DNA from: Hymenobacter negativus
Lineage (GTDB): Bacteria > Bacteroidota > Bacteroidia > Cytophagales > Hymenobacteraceae
DNA length: 64,000 nucleotides
Assembly: GCF_017571495.1 (NCBI RefSeq)
Contig: NZ_JAGETZ010000014.1
Coordinates: 62,001 to 126,000 of the forward strand
Direction of reading: 5' to 3'
Shown one piece after another: positions 34,560 to 44,400 of the stretch. The position numbers were made by a program, and so were the translations under genes. Numbering within the stretch: the stretch's first letter is position 1; each line of letters begins with the position of its first letter. The notes beneath the pieces are model-generated. The model did no database searches and was not told the DNA's origin. It saw nothing but the letters and a program-made list of their open reading frames with translations.

Positions 34560-35460
34560 CTATGGCGCTACGATAAACTTTTTAGCGTCGGTAGTGTAAT
34601 CGGGCCAAATGATGTAATAGGAATATAGACCACTGGCCCAGCTTTTTACCGAAACCTCAACCTTATTTTGCGTGCCAGCCGGTACCTGTTGCGTCCAGAC
34701 CTCCTGACCCAGCACGTTGCGAACGTGCAACTGGCCAGCCGATAAGCTGTTGGCTGGTTTTGCATAGGCAATGGTCAATAAGTCAGCAACAGGGTTCGGG
34801 TAAGTCTCCGTTTGATTGGCTTGGTCGCTGGCCTGTGTACCCGTTGGCAAGGCAATCGTAACGGTGTAATCTTCTACTTCGCCCGTGATAGAATAGACAC
34901 AAGGTGCTCCACCAGCCCCATTGGGGTTTCCGGCGTTGAAGCTTCTAACGCGCAGACCAGTAGGGCCGGATACCGCCGTGGCCGGCACATTCAGGGTGGC
35001 CACCGAAGCTTGCCCATTCTGCGTGTACGTACTTAGCTGGGTAAATTCCGAAACGTCAAACGCTCCGTTGTGATTGGAGTCGAGCCAGACCGAAACGCTG
35101 CTGCTGCCGTCCGTCACCACCGACATTTGGTAGGTGCCGCCCGCTTGCAGCGTGGCGGTGTTGGATGGACGGGTGGGCGCATAGTACGAGTACGCCTGTA
35201 AGGTGCCGCCCCCCGAGCTGCGCCCATCGTCGCAGACCGGAATCTGGTAGGCATTGTCAAGCGTCGTATTCAGAATAGTAAAGGCCGTAATGGCATTACT
35301 CGAACAGCTGCCGCCCAGCCCAGCGGTGCAATACCCGGAAGGGGTCGTGAACGACAGACCGGCGCTAGGCGTAGCCCCACCGCTTGTGCATTGCCCCGTC
35401 AGCGTCACTTGGTAAGTGGTAGCCGCCGTCAGGCCCGTCACGGTCAGGGAACAACTAGCT
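34560..35460 (-). pseudogene. 5'-truncated T9SS cargo gene (FnIII end, GEVED domain, sorting domain)
   Basis: The frame encodes the last strand of a fibronectin-III domain (TVTGLTAATTYQVTLTGQC), a GEVED-type domain (about 30-195, ending YSITGEVEDYTVTIALP) and a complete T9SS type A sorting domain (ETYPNPVADLLTIAY to KKFIVAP). It has no signal peptide and no start before the FnIII strand: the in-frame sequence continues upstream (residues SCSL) into the 3' end of the gene at 35470, where homology stops. It therefore looks like the tail of a larger exported protein whose front was lost by deletion or recombination. Expression, if any, would have to start at GTG 35441 and would yield an unexported protein. 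Confidence 0.75.
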
Positions 35461-35469
35461 AGCCTGCGT

Positions 35470-36978
35470 CTAATGCTGCACCAGCAGCTTGCGCGTGGCC
35501 GGCGGCTGGCTGGGCCAGCTCAGCTCGCACACATACAGCCCCTGCGCCAGCCCAGCCGTGGGCAGCCGCACCGTCCCGGCCGCACTGGCCGCCACCGCCG
35601 CCCGGTAGGCCTCGCGTCCCAGCACGTCGCGGATGCGTAGCGTACCCGGCCCCATCAGGCCCGCCGGGCAGCGGTAGGAGAGGGTAGCGAACTCATCAGC
35701 CGGATTAGGGTATATCGCATCGAGCGCAACATGAGTAGCTGCGGGTGCTACTGGGTTGCTGGCCGCTGTCACCACGGTTGGCAGACCCCGCAGGCTGATG
35801 TGTGCCGCGTAGGTTTTGCCCAGGCAGGTACCCAGCACGTACACGGCACTATCGCCATCGGGCAGTAGCTTGTTGGCCTGAAACTGCGAGCAGATGGTGC
35901 TGATGAACTGGTAAGTGTTCAGCAGCTGACCCGTGGTTCCGTTCAGCCGTAACAGGTAGTAGGGATTGTTATTAGGAGAGCCTTGCAGGTTGGAGGTCAA
36001 CACTAGCACCGAGCTGTCTTGTAGCTCGCAGGCCCCGGCAAAAAACATGCGACGCGGAAACCCGAACAAGGGCCGTGCCCGGTAGGTGAATTGCCATTGT
36101 GGTTGCAGGCGCCGGTTCACTTTCAGCACCATCGAGTACGTCGCACCTACGGTATCCAATTCCGCTAGCATGGTAAACCCACCCCCTCGCAACGCCAGCA
36201 GCCGGTCCTCAAAGGCCCCGTTGGCGCGCAGGAAGCCGTTGGGGTAAGCATACATCAGGGTGTTGAGCGAGTCGCCGTTCTGATTGACTAATAGCATCCG
36301 CAAACGGGAATCAAAGCCAGGGGCCGGAGCGCTTTGCCCGGCTAGCAGGATATTGCCATCGGCCGTGTAGCGCATCCCGGAAATGAAATCACCATCACTT
36401 AGCCCATAGTTTCGTTGCCAGAGGATGACGCCCGTAGTATCGGTTTTAATAAGCTTAGAGAATTTGCGACTGAATACGCTTGGACCGTCCACCTTGGCAC
36501 TAATAAAATAGCCGTTTGGAGCGGCTAGTAAATCCGTACTGGTATCAGTGTTACCACCGTCTATGTCCTCAATAAGCGTTATTTGAGGCAATGATAGTGG
36601 GCTGGTATAGCGGTAGAACGCCAAATCTCTTAGGTCTGTAGGCCAGTTGAGGCTTATAGCAGTAGTAGCAACAGTGTACCCACCAGTAGGAGCAAGAACG
36701 ACAGATTGAGTTCGCCAAGTTGAATTGGAAACCAAGGGACCAGTACCTAACGAGTCTAACTGCCGTGAGAAAAGCTGGAAATGACTAGCCCATGATGCGG
36801 GCTGCGGTGCACTAATCAGACTGTTAACTAGTAGTAAGCCTGCTGGCGTATATCTACACCCAACATAAGGCGTGCCACTAGTCCGGTCAAGAATCTTCTC
36901 CCGCGTGATGCGTTGGGCGTGTAGGATACCCCTAAAGCAGAGCAATAAAAGCAGTAGAAGTAACGTGCGCCGTTGCAT
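35470..36978 (-). CDS. Secreted protein with T9SS sorting domain
   Basis: 502 residues with a Leu-rich signal peptide (MQRRTLLLLLLLLCFRGILHA). The middle (about 25-415) is made of repeats of strand-turn type such as ILWQRNYGLSDGDFISGMRYTA and LAGQSAPAPGFDSRLRMLLV, suggesting a beta-propeller-like fold of the sort in secreted Bacteroidota proteins with quinoprotein-like blades; no family is certain. The C-terminus is a T9SS type A sorting domain (DAIYPNPADEFATLSYRC, then RKLLVQH). No enzyme motif is visible. It sits in the cluster of T9SS cargo remnants between the PL1 gene and the regulator and shows no operator of the pectin type. Confidence 0.78.
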   Translation of the reverse strand: MQRRTLLLLLLLLCFRGILHAQRITREKILDRTSGTPYVGCRYTPAGLLLVNSLISAPQPASWASHFQLFSRQLDSLGTGPLVSNSTWRTQSVVLAPTGGYTVATTAISLNWPTDLRDLAFYRYTSPLSLPQITLIEDIDGGNTDTSTDLLAAPNGYFISAKVDGPSVFSRKFSKLIKTDTTGVILWQRNYGLSDGDFISGMRYTADGNILLAGQSAPAPGFDSRLRMLLVNQNGDSLNTLMYAYPNGFLRANGAFEDRLLALRGGGFTMLAELDTVGATYSMVLKVNRRLQPQWQFTYRARPLFGFPRRMFFAGACELQDSSVLVLTSNLQGSPNNNPYYLLRLNGTTGQLLNTYQFISTICSQFQANKLLPDGDSAVYVLGTCLGKTYAAHISLRGLPTVVTAASNPVAPAATHVALDAIYPNPADEFATLSYRCPAGLMGPGTLRIRDVLGREAYRAAVAASAAGTVRLPTAGLAQGLYVCELSWPSQPPATRKLLVQH

Positions 36979-37007
36979 TGTCGCTGCTAATTAGTTGCCT
37001 AAATATA

Positions 37008-37050
37008 GGCAGGTGCTATCGGAATTGTTATTCTCCTCGTAGCACCTGCC
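37008..37050 (-). terminator. Stem-loop downstream of the T9SS remnant
   Basis: GGCAGGTGCTA (37008-37018) pairs perfectly with TAGCACCTGCC (37040-37050) across a 21-base loop. It follows the stop of the remnant at 37065 on the minus strand and precedes the next gene; a terminator left from the decayed gene is likely. Confidence 0.5.
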
Positions 37051-37064
37051 TGCATTCGTAGTTC

Positions 37065-37270
37065 TTATTTTTGAATAACGAGGTGATGGGCAGCTTGCGC
37101 TTTGCCATCTACCACAAAGCGGTAGCTGTACTGCCCGGCGGGCAGGTGTTTCAAGTCCACCGTTGTTTCGGCATACACTGCTTCGCTTGCCGTAGCTGGG
37201 AGTTGCTTATGTGAAATTTCTGTCGCTAAGCCTACTCTAAGCTGAGTCCGAAGGAAGTGTACACCTACTG
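37065..37270 (-). pseudogene. Remnant of a T9SS cargo gene (C-terminal sorting domain only)
   Basis: On the minus strand the sequence ending at TAA 37065 reads ...LPATASEAVYAETTVDLKHL, then PAGQYSYRFVVDGKAQAAHH and LVIQK, which is the C-terminal half of a T9SS type A sorting domain. No start, no signal and no catalytic part exist upstream; the frame fades before about 37270. It is the third T9SS tail in 2.7 kb, pointing to repeated deletion of cargo genes here. Confidence 0.6.
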
Positions 37271-37339
37271 TACACGGCCACCTACGCCCTCGTCAGCCTG
37301 TAAACTTGGATAAGTTACATTTCAACGATTAATTCAGTT

Positions 37340-37380
37340 ATGGCACGGCCCGCTCAACATCGTCAGGCGGGCCGTGCCAT
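37340..37380. terminator. Perfect 14-bp hairpin downstream of the LacI-family gene
   Basis: ATGGCACGGCCCGC (37340-37353) pairs exactly with GCGGGCCGTGCCAT (37367-37380). It follows the regulator's stop on the minus strand. The loop and right arm (ACATCGTCAGGCGGGCC) repeat those of the terminator at 34453-34488. Confidence 0.7.
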
Positions 37381-37393
37381 CCTCAATCCTGGC

Positions 37394-38425
37394 TCAAATC
37401 ACCAGCTTCGGCAGCGGCTGCGACGACTCCCGCACCACCAGCGTGGTGGGCAGCTTCATGGTGCTGGGGCCGGTGCTTTTGCTCTTGCGCTCAATCTGCT
37501 CAATGAGGCGCTCGGCGGCGAGCTGACCGATTTCCTGCGCCGGCTGGGTCACGGTGCTGAGCGGCGGGTTGAGCAGATGGGCCGACTGTGAGTTGGTGAA
37601 ACTGAGCAGCGCCACCTGGCCAGGTACATCGATGTTGCGTTGGCGCAGCGCCGCGAGGCAGCCCAGTGCCAGCCGGTCGCTGGCCGTGAAAAACGCATCG
37701 GGGGGCGGCGAGAGGGCCAGCAACTCATCCACTAGCGTGCCGGCCTCGTCGGGACCGAAGGTACCATAGCGCACCAGGCTTTCATCATAAGGCACGCCAT
37801 ATTGCTCCAGGGCGGCGCGGTAGCCGGCCAGCCGCTCCTGCGCAATGCTGAGGTAAGGCGGAATGGTGAGGTGGGCAATACGCCGCCGCCCGGTTTGCAG
37901 CAGGTGAGAGGTCGCGGCGTAGGCGCCTCCGAAATTATCGGCCACCACCTGGGTCACGGGCAACTCGGCCGACACCCGGTCGAACAGCACCAGGGGCATG
38001 TTCTGGCTGATGACGGACTTGAGATGCGCCACGTCGGCTGTTTCGCTGGACAGCGAGAGCAGCAGGCCGTCTACGCGGCGGGCCATGGCTTGCTGCACGT
38101 TGGCCACCTCGCGCTCGTACGACTCGTGGGTTTGGAAGATAATGACGTGGTAGCCCCGATTGTAGGCAATGGCCTCGATGCCGTTGATGGCCTGCGAAAA
38201 GAAGTTGTTCGCAATCTGGGGTACAATGACAGCCAGGGCCTTGCTGCTGTTGCCTTTTAGGCTGAGGGCAATGGGGTTGGGCCGGTAGTTCAGCCGCTCA
38301 GCGTATTCCATCACCAGCCGCTTGGTTTCGGGGCTGATTTCGTAGCTGTCGCGCAAGGCCCGCGATACCGTCGAGGTCGACAGGTTGAGGGCGTGCGCGA
38401 TGTCCTTGATGGTAACGGGGTCCAA
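37394..38425 (-). CDS. LacI-family transcriptional regulator
   Basis: 343 residues, TTG start giving MDPVTIKDIAHALNLSTSTV. The N-terminal helix-turn-helix (residues 4-25) and hinge (RLNYRPNPIALSLKGNSSKA, about 46-65) are typical, followed by the periplasmic-binding-protein-like effector domain (ALAVIVPQIANNFFSQAING, DGLLLSLSS, LVLFDRVS, DAFFTASDRLALGCL). Members in sugar-acid loci sense pathway sugars and bind CpG-centred dyads. It is the only regulator inside the pectin locus and the best candidate to bind the five-copy operator, though the gene itself has no such site upstream. Whether it represses or activates cannot be read. Confidence 0.92.
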   Translation of the reverse strand: MDPVTIKDIAHALNLSTSTVSRALRDSYEISPETKRLVMEYAERLNYRPNPIALSLKGNSSKALAVIVPQIANNFFSQAINGIEAIAYNRGYHVIIFQTHESYEREVANVQQAMARRVDGLLLSLSSETADVAHLKSVISQNMPLVLFDRVSAELPVTQVVADNFGGAYAATSHLLQTGRRRIAHLTIPPYLSIAQERLAGYRAALEQYGVPYDESLVRYGTFGPDEAGTLVDELLALSPPPDAFFTASDRLALGCLAALRQRNIDVPGQVALLSFTNSQSAHLLNPPLSTVTQPAQEIGQLAAERLIEQIERKSKSTGPSTMKLPTTLVVRESSQPLPKLVI

Positions 38426-38798
38426 GCGTTTAGGGAAAGGAGAGTACGAGATAGGGCCTTGGCAACCAATGCTGCCCGCCTTAGGGTAACTACCAGATGA
38501 CTGGCCCGATGGTTCCGAAAACGTGCCTGGCCGACCATTTCCACCACCGCCAACGTTCCACTAGCGGGGCTGGGGGCCAGTCGGCCGTCCTCCCCGGGAG
38601 TCTTCACCAAGCCAAATCCACCACAAGAGTACCAAATTTTTGGCTAAATCGGAACCCCGGCCCACATATTAACCCAGCACCCAGCGCAAAATATGCGTAG
38701 TGCGCCCGCATGGGCTTCACGGCTTCGCCATCTTTGTGCTGTAATCTAGGACTTGGTTCGCGCGTTCCGAACCAGTCGTTTTCGACCAACTTGTCAAC
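38426..38798. other. Intergenic region between divergent regulator and 838-residue gene
   Basis: 373 bases with no gene. It contains the regulator's upstream region (no consensus promoter seen) and, near the plus-strand gene, CATCTTTG (one mismatch to TAnnTTTG) at 38728-38735 and a dyad TGGTTCG/CGAACCA at 38754-38774 that could be an operator or a leader hairpin. Confidence 0.5.
38754..38774 (+). promoter_or_regulatory. Seven-base dyad upstream of the MG2/plug gene
   Basis: TGGTTCG (38754-38760) and CGAACCA (38768-38774) are exact inverted repeats seven bases apart, 24 bases before the ATG. Function is only a guess (operator or leader hairpin). Confidence 0.3.
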
Positions 38799-41315
38799 AT
38801 GAGAAGAATGCGTTTGCAAAAAGGAATGGCCGTGGCCTTGCTGGCGGCGGGCGTGGCGCTGTCGGCCTTCCGGCCCCAGCCCACCGACGACGGGCTGCTG
38901 GCCCGCATCGCGCGCCAGCTGGGCGATTTCTACACTGCCGCCCGCCAGGAAAAGGCTTACCTGCACATCGACCGGCCGGTATACGGCACCGGCGAAACCG
39001 TCTGGTTCAGCGCCTACGTGGTCGATGCCTCACGCCACCAACTCGATTCCCTTAGCTCGGTGCTGCACGTCGATTTGCTGTCGCCCGAGCGCAAGGTGGT
39101 GGCCCGCCGCACTATTCGCTTGCAGGGCGGCCGTGCCAACGGGGACATCGACATTGCCGATACGCTAGCAGCCGGTACCTACGTGCTGCGTGCCTACACC
39201 AACTGGATGCGCAACGCGGGCGAGGACTTTGTGTACAGCCGCCGGCTGAGCGTGTGGCCCGCCTCGCCCCTCGGCCCCCAGGAGGCCCCAAAGCCTGCCG
39301 CGCCCACCACCGCCTACGCCCGCGCCAAGGCCTTGACTGCCTCGCGTCCCGATGTCCAGTTTTTCCCCGAAGGTGGCTACCTGGTGGAAGGCCTGCCCGC
39401 CGTGGTGGCCTGCAAAGCCACCGATGCCAGTGGCCGCAGCCTCGACGTGAAAGGCCAGATTCTAAACGCCCAGAATGCGGTGGTGGTAAGTAGTTTCAGC
39501 AGTCGTCACGGGGGCATGGGGCGCTTCGCCTTCGTGCCCGGCGCGAGCCAGCACTACCACGCCCACCTCACCTTTCCCGATGGCAGCGCGGCCGACTTTC
39601 CCCTGCCCGCCGCGCAGGCCACCGGCTACACGCTCCACGTAGTGGACGGCGGCGAAAACTTTCTGGTGGAAGCCCGCTACCGGGGGGCTGCCGGTGCCCC
39701 GGCGCCCGGCCCGGTGCTGCTCATGACGCAGGTGCGCGGCGTAGCGGCTTACCCCGGCCCCCGACCCCTCACCAGCGACGCGCCGGCCACGTGGCGCATG
39801 CCCAAGAAAAATTACCCCACCGGCATCGTGCATTTCACGCTGTTTGATGGGCAGGGCACGCCGCAGTGCGAGCGGCTAGCTTTTGCCCAGAATGGGCCGC
39901 CTAGCCTGCGCATCAGCATCACGCCGGACCAGGCCGGCTACGGGGCCCACGCGCCCGTGCAGCTGGCCGTACGCGTAACCGATGAGGCCGGGCAACCGGT
40001 AGCTACTACTTTCTCGCTGGGCGTGAGCGATGCCGGCCTCGCCGCCCTCGACCCCAACGCCGAAACCATTGCCTCCAACCTGCTGCTGACTTCCGACCTG
40101 GTGGGCTACGTGCAGGACCCCGGCTACTACTTCCGCAACCAGTCGGCTGCCACCAGCCAAGCCCTCGACGACTTGCTGCTGACCCAGGGCTGGCGTCGTT
40201 TTGTGTGGAAGCAGGTGCTGAGCGGTGAGCCCGCGCCGCTGCGCTTCTCACCCGAGCAGGACATCAGCCTGGTGGGGCAGGTGGTGAGCGAGCACGGCAA
40301 CCGCCCCATCGCCAACAGCCAACTCACCTTCCTGCAAAGCCGCCCTACCCGCACCGTCGTCACAGGCACCACCAATGCAGATGGGCGCTTCAGCTTTGCC
40401 GGGGTGCCGGTGCGCGACACGGCCATAGTAACGCTGCAGGCGCGGCGCTCGCAGGGCGGCAGCAACGTCATCATCAAGCCTGATACCGGCCCGCCCACGG
40501 AGGGACAGCCGCTGCCCGCGTTGCTATCGCTGGCGCAGGCTCCGGCAGCGGTATCCACCTTTGTGCGCCGCAGCCGCCAGGCCCAAGCCGCCGAACTGGA
40601 CCTGCACCCCGAAAAAGCGGTGCGCAATATTAACCTCAGCAATGTGGCGGTGACGGCCAAGCGCGTAGCCGTGCCCCGCGACGACCCCCGCCGCCTCTAC
40701 GGTGCCACCGGCGGCACCGTGATTGACTTTGCCAACGAGCCAGCCGCGCAGTCGGGCCTGAACATCCTGCAGTTCCTGCAAGGCCGGGTAGCAGGCCTCA
40801 CCATCAGCGGCAACCCGCCCAACATGACGGCCCAGATTCGGGGCAGCGGCTCGCCCTTGTTTATTCTGGATGGCAACCGGGTTGACATTGATTTTATCAG
40901 TACGCTGTCTTCGGCGGATATTGAGTCCGTTGAAATCTTTAAGGGGACTGAGGCGGCAATTTTCGGCGGCAGTGGCGGGGCTATTGCTATTTTCACCAAG
41001 CGGGCCAATCCCAATTACAAAGGTGCCGACAAGGGCCCCGCGCCCGGCATTGCCGTGGTGAAGCTGCCAGGCTTCTACGAGACGCGCGAGTTTTATCAGC
41101 CGCGCTACAACGCCCTGGTCACCAACCCGCCCGCTGACCCGCGCACCAGCACTCTCTACTGGAACCCCCTGATAAGCACCAATGCCAAAGGCGAAGCCGA
41201 ACTGCACTTCTTCACCGCCGATGGCGGGGGCAGCTTCCAAGCGGTGGCCGAGGGCCTGAGCCGCGACGGCCGCCCCGCCCTGGGCAGCGGCACCATCACG
41301 GTGCGCGGCAAATAG
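38799..41315 (+). CDS. Large envelope protein with MG2-like N-terminus and TonB-receptor plug domain, no barrel
   Basis: 838 residues. Signal-like start (GMAVALLAAGVALSAF). The first part (about 50-150: AYLHIDRPVYGTGETVWFSA, then LAAGTYVLRAYTNWM) resembles the MG2 beta-sandwich of alpha-2-macroglobulin-like proteins. A carboxypeptidase-regulatory-like stretch follows (ISLVGQVVSEHGNRPI, then LTFLQSRPT), and near the C-terminus a TonB-dependent-receptor plug (LNILQFLQGRVAGLTISGN, IRGSGSPLFILDGNRVD, IESVEIFKGTEAAIFGGSGG). There is no beta-barrel, so it cannot be a transporter alone. Bacteroidota encode many such proteins, often annotated as 'TonB-dependent receptor plug domain-containing'; their role is unclear. 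It converges on the pectinesterase gene. Confidence 0.78.
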   Translation: MRRMRLQKGMAVALLAAGVALSAFRPQPTDDGLLARIARQLGDFYTAARQEKAYLHIDRPVYGTGETVWFSAYVVDASRHQLDSLSSVLHVDLLSPERKVVARRTIRLQGGRANGDIDIADTLAAGTYVLRAYTNWMRNAGEDFVYSRRLSVWPASPLGPQEAPKPAAPTTAYARAKALTASRPDVQFFPEGGYLVEGLPAVVACKATDASGRSLDVKGQILNAQNAVVVSSFSSRHGGMGRFAFVPGASQHYHAHLTFPDGSAADFPLPAAQATGYTLHVVDGGENFLVEARYRGAAGAPAPGPVLLMTQVRGVAAYPGPRPLTSDAPATWRMPKKNYPTGIVHFTLFDGQGTPQCERLAFAQNGPPSLRISITPDQAGYGAHAPVQLAVRVTDEAGQPVATTFSLGVSDAGLAALDPNAETIASNLLLTSDLVGYVQDPGYYFRNQSAATSQALDDLLLTQGWRRFVWKQVLSGEPAPLRFSPEQDISLVGQVVSEHGNRPIANSQLTFLQSRPTRTVVTGTTNADGRFSFAGVPVRDTAIVTLQARRSQGGSNVIIKPDTGPPTEGQPLPALLSLAQAPAAVSTFVRRSRQAQAAELDLHPEKAVRNINLSNVAVTAKRVAVPRDDPRRLYGATGGTVIDFANEPAAQSGLNILQFLQGRVAGLTISGNPPNMTAQIRGSGSPLFILDGNRVDIDFISTLSSADIESVEIFKGTEAAIFGGSGGAIAIFTKRANPNYKGADKGPAPGIAVVKLPGFYETREFYQPRYNALVTNPPADPRTSTLYWNPLISTNAKGEAELHFFTADGGGSFQAVAEGLSRDGRPALGSGTITVRGK

Positions 41316-41336
41316 CCTGCGCAAGCTTGCCAGCAA

Positions 41337-41370
41337 AAAAGCCCCGCCGAATCCATCGGCGGGGCTTCTT
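41337..41370. terminator. Bidirectional terminator between convergent genes
   Basis: AAGCCCCGCCGA (41339-41350) pairs with TCGGCGGGGCTT (41356-41367), preceded by AAAA and followed by CTT, so it can end transcription from both the 838-residue gene (+) and the pectinesterase gene (-). Confidence 0.85.
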
Positions 41371-41423
41371 GTTGAGCGGGAGAATGGGTAGAATTCGCGC
41401 CCTTTGTGGTGAGCGGTAGGCGG

Positions 41424-44400
41424 TTATTCCACCACCACCTTGCGCGTCACCGGAGTACCGTCTACGTTGAGTCGGAGAGTATAGACGCCTGCCGCCAGCC
41501 CGCGCACGTCAAACTCGGCATCGATGGGCTGGCCCGCAGTAGCCGTCAGCTGTCGGCTGCGCACGGTTTGGCCCAGCGTATTGATGAGCGTGGCCGCTAC
41601 GGGGGCTTTGCTATGCAGAGCCGGCAGCTGCACGCGGAACGAAGCCGAAGCCGGGTTCGGGAACAGTAGGAGCTGGGCGCTGAGCACCTGGGCCGGCGAG
41701 GTGGCAGTAATCACCGACGCAGCTCCTTTAAAACGCACGTTTTTCAGGAAGGCATAGCGAGGGGTACTCGTGCTGCCGCAGGCGAAGTACAGGCGGACTG
41801 TCAGGGTCTGGCCGCCAGCCAGCGTGATGCCGCCATTGCGCAGGGCTACGCGGTAGAGAGCCGTTGGGCCGGCCGTCTGGTTCAGCAGCGGGAAAGAGTT
41901 GGTGAAGTTGCCGCTGGGCGTAAATACCAGCGCCCCACCGGGCCCGGTACCACCCACTATTTCCGTAGAGTCGGCGGGCGAGCTGAAGCCATTGAGCGAA
42001 TACACTACCGCCATCTTGGTGTTGGAGCTGGTGTTGTAGAAAGCCGAATTAAACAGTAGCGAATCGACGCGGCCCGTGGAATTGGCGGCCAAAGTCAGCG
42101 TGAACTGCTCGTAGTACATGCGGTTGAGCGTGCCACCCACAGCCGTCCAGGTACCATCGCCGTTGGCGCTGGCACCGAAAGCCTGGCCAAATTGATTGGA
42201 GTAGGCCGGAATGCTGGCCATGGTAGTACCATTAGAGAGGTAGAGGCGGCGCAGCGTAGGCGTGGTAGGCACCACGCGGCTGTTGCGGGCCTGCGTGCTG
42301 TCGGCGTTGTTCACGCGCAGCGGCCACTGCTCCAACACCGTTGAAACGATAGGGGCCGGAACCACGTCGCCCTTGATGCGCAGGTTTTTGAGCATGGCGT
42401 AGCGGGGCGTGCCGGTGCTGCCGCAGGCAAAATACAGGCGGAACGTCAGCGTTTGGCCGCCGGCCACGCTCACACCGCCGCTGGGGTTGGCAGTGCTGGG
42501 GCCGTTGAGGGCCACGCGGTAGAGAGCCGTGGTGCCCGCCGTCTGGTTCAGCAGCGGAAACGACTTGTTAAAGTTGCCGCTAGCCGAGAGGGTCTGAGCC
42601 CCACCAGGGCCGGTTACCCCCGTGATTTCCGTAGAGTCGGCGGGCGAACTGAAGCCGTTAAGCGAATACACCACCGCCATTTTGGTATTGGAGCTGGTGT
42701 TGTAGAAAGCCGCGTTGAAGAGCAGCGAATCCACGCGCACCGTCGAGGTGCCGGCGGGCACCGTCATCGTGAACTGCTCGTAGTACATGCGGTTGAGCGT
42801 ACCACCCACAGCCGTCCAGGTGCCGTCGCCATTGGCCGAGGGTCCGAAAGCCTGCCCGAACTGATTGGAGTAGGCCGGCACGGTAGCCAGCGTGGTGCCG
42901 TTGGAGAGGTAGAGGCGGCGCAGCGTGGGCGTGGTCGCGGCCAGGCGGGGACTGCGCACCTGGGCACTGTCGGCGTTGTTCACACGCAGTGGCCACTGCT
43001 GCAGAATGTTAGAGGTAACGGTAGGAGCTACGATGGCCGTGCCGTTCAATGTTAGTTGCACATTGGTGGCGTTGGTGCTGGTAAGGGTAAGCGTGCCGGG
43101 GTAAGTAGCAGCCGTGGCAGCATTCAGCCGGACGTAAACCGGGGTGCTGGCCAGCGTGCCTGCGGTAGGAGTGAGGGTTAAGCTGCTGGCGTAGGTACCG
43201 CCCGAAGTCAGCGAAACCTGGTAGTTGGCCGAGGCCGTTACGGTCACGGCGCTAGTCAGGTCAGTACCCGAAACGGCCACGCTCTGGCCCGGCGAGCCCG
43301 CCCCCAGCTGCTGCGTGAAGTTGCCCAGCGTACCAGCCGCCACAATGGTCGGTGCGCTGCTGATGGTTACCGTGTCTGACGACGTCTGACGGGTGGCCGC
43401 GCTGCCCCGCACGAAGTATTTGTACAGGCTGCCCGAAGCCGGCACCGCATCCGAATACGAGTAATTGAAAACCGTGTCGCTGGGCTCGGTCTGCGTGTTC
43501 ACCACGCCAAAAGCGCCGAGGGCGGCCGGCGGCGTGGCCGTAGCGCGGTACACGCTCAGTACGTTGCCGTTGGTGGGCCAGCTCGTGTTCCAAGTGAAGG
43601 CTGATGTGGTAGCGCCTTTCACGCCCTTGAAGTTGTTGACAATAACCGTCTTCACAAATGGCGTCGTGCAGTCAATCAACGCGCAAGGGTCCCAGGTACC
43701 GAAGATATTGGCTTTGGTATAGGTTGCGGCTTCGGTGGCCGTGAGCTGCGTGGAAGTCTGCGCGGGCGTTAGGCCCTGGCCCGATAGCACCCGGGTGCCC
43801 ACGTTGACGGCCCGGCCGTTGAAGTGCGTGTTCTGATATTCCACGAAATAGGAGTCGCGGATGGTTGCCGTGCCGGCCGAGCTGGTTGGCGACCAGCCCT
43901 CAGCCAGAATCAGGGGTGTGGAGAGGTTGCAGTTCAGGAAGGCCGCCTTAGGATTGGCCTGCCAGGGACGGCCTAGGTCGTAGGTAGTGCCGCCGGCCAC
44001 CGAGTGCCCGGTCACGTTACAGTTCTTAAACACCAGCCCGAAGGCCTGCCCGGCCGGCGTGTTCGGCACCGCGATGTAGGAAGTAGAGGCCGTTGCCTTC
44101 ACCTTCGCATAAATGTTGCAGCTCTCGAACAGGGCGATGGCGCTGCCAAAAATAAAGTCGGTGTTGCCCTCAATGTAGCAGTTCAGGAAGTATTGGCGCG
44201 GTGCGCCGTTGCCCTTCAGGTACACCGTGTCCTGGTTGCCCAGGAAGCGGCAGTTGCGGAATGCCGCCCGGTCGTTGTTCACCAGAATGGCCACGGCCTG
44301 CCCGTTGGATGCCGACTCGCCAAATGAGTTTTCGAAGGTGATGTTCAGGGCTGAGAAGTCGGCCGCGTTGATGGTAACCGAGGCCGAATTCTGGGTGCCC

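Noticed and set aside
38426..38798. Pectin operator before the regulator gene
   Set aside because: No match to the 33-bp element was found in this gap; only an unrelated TGGTTCG/CGAACCA dyad is present.
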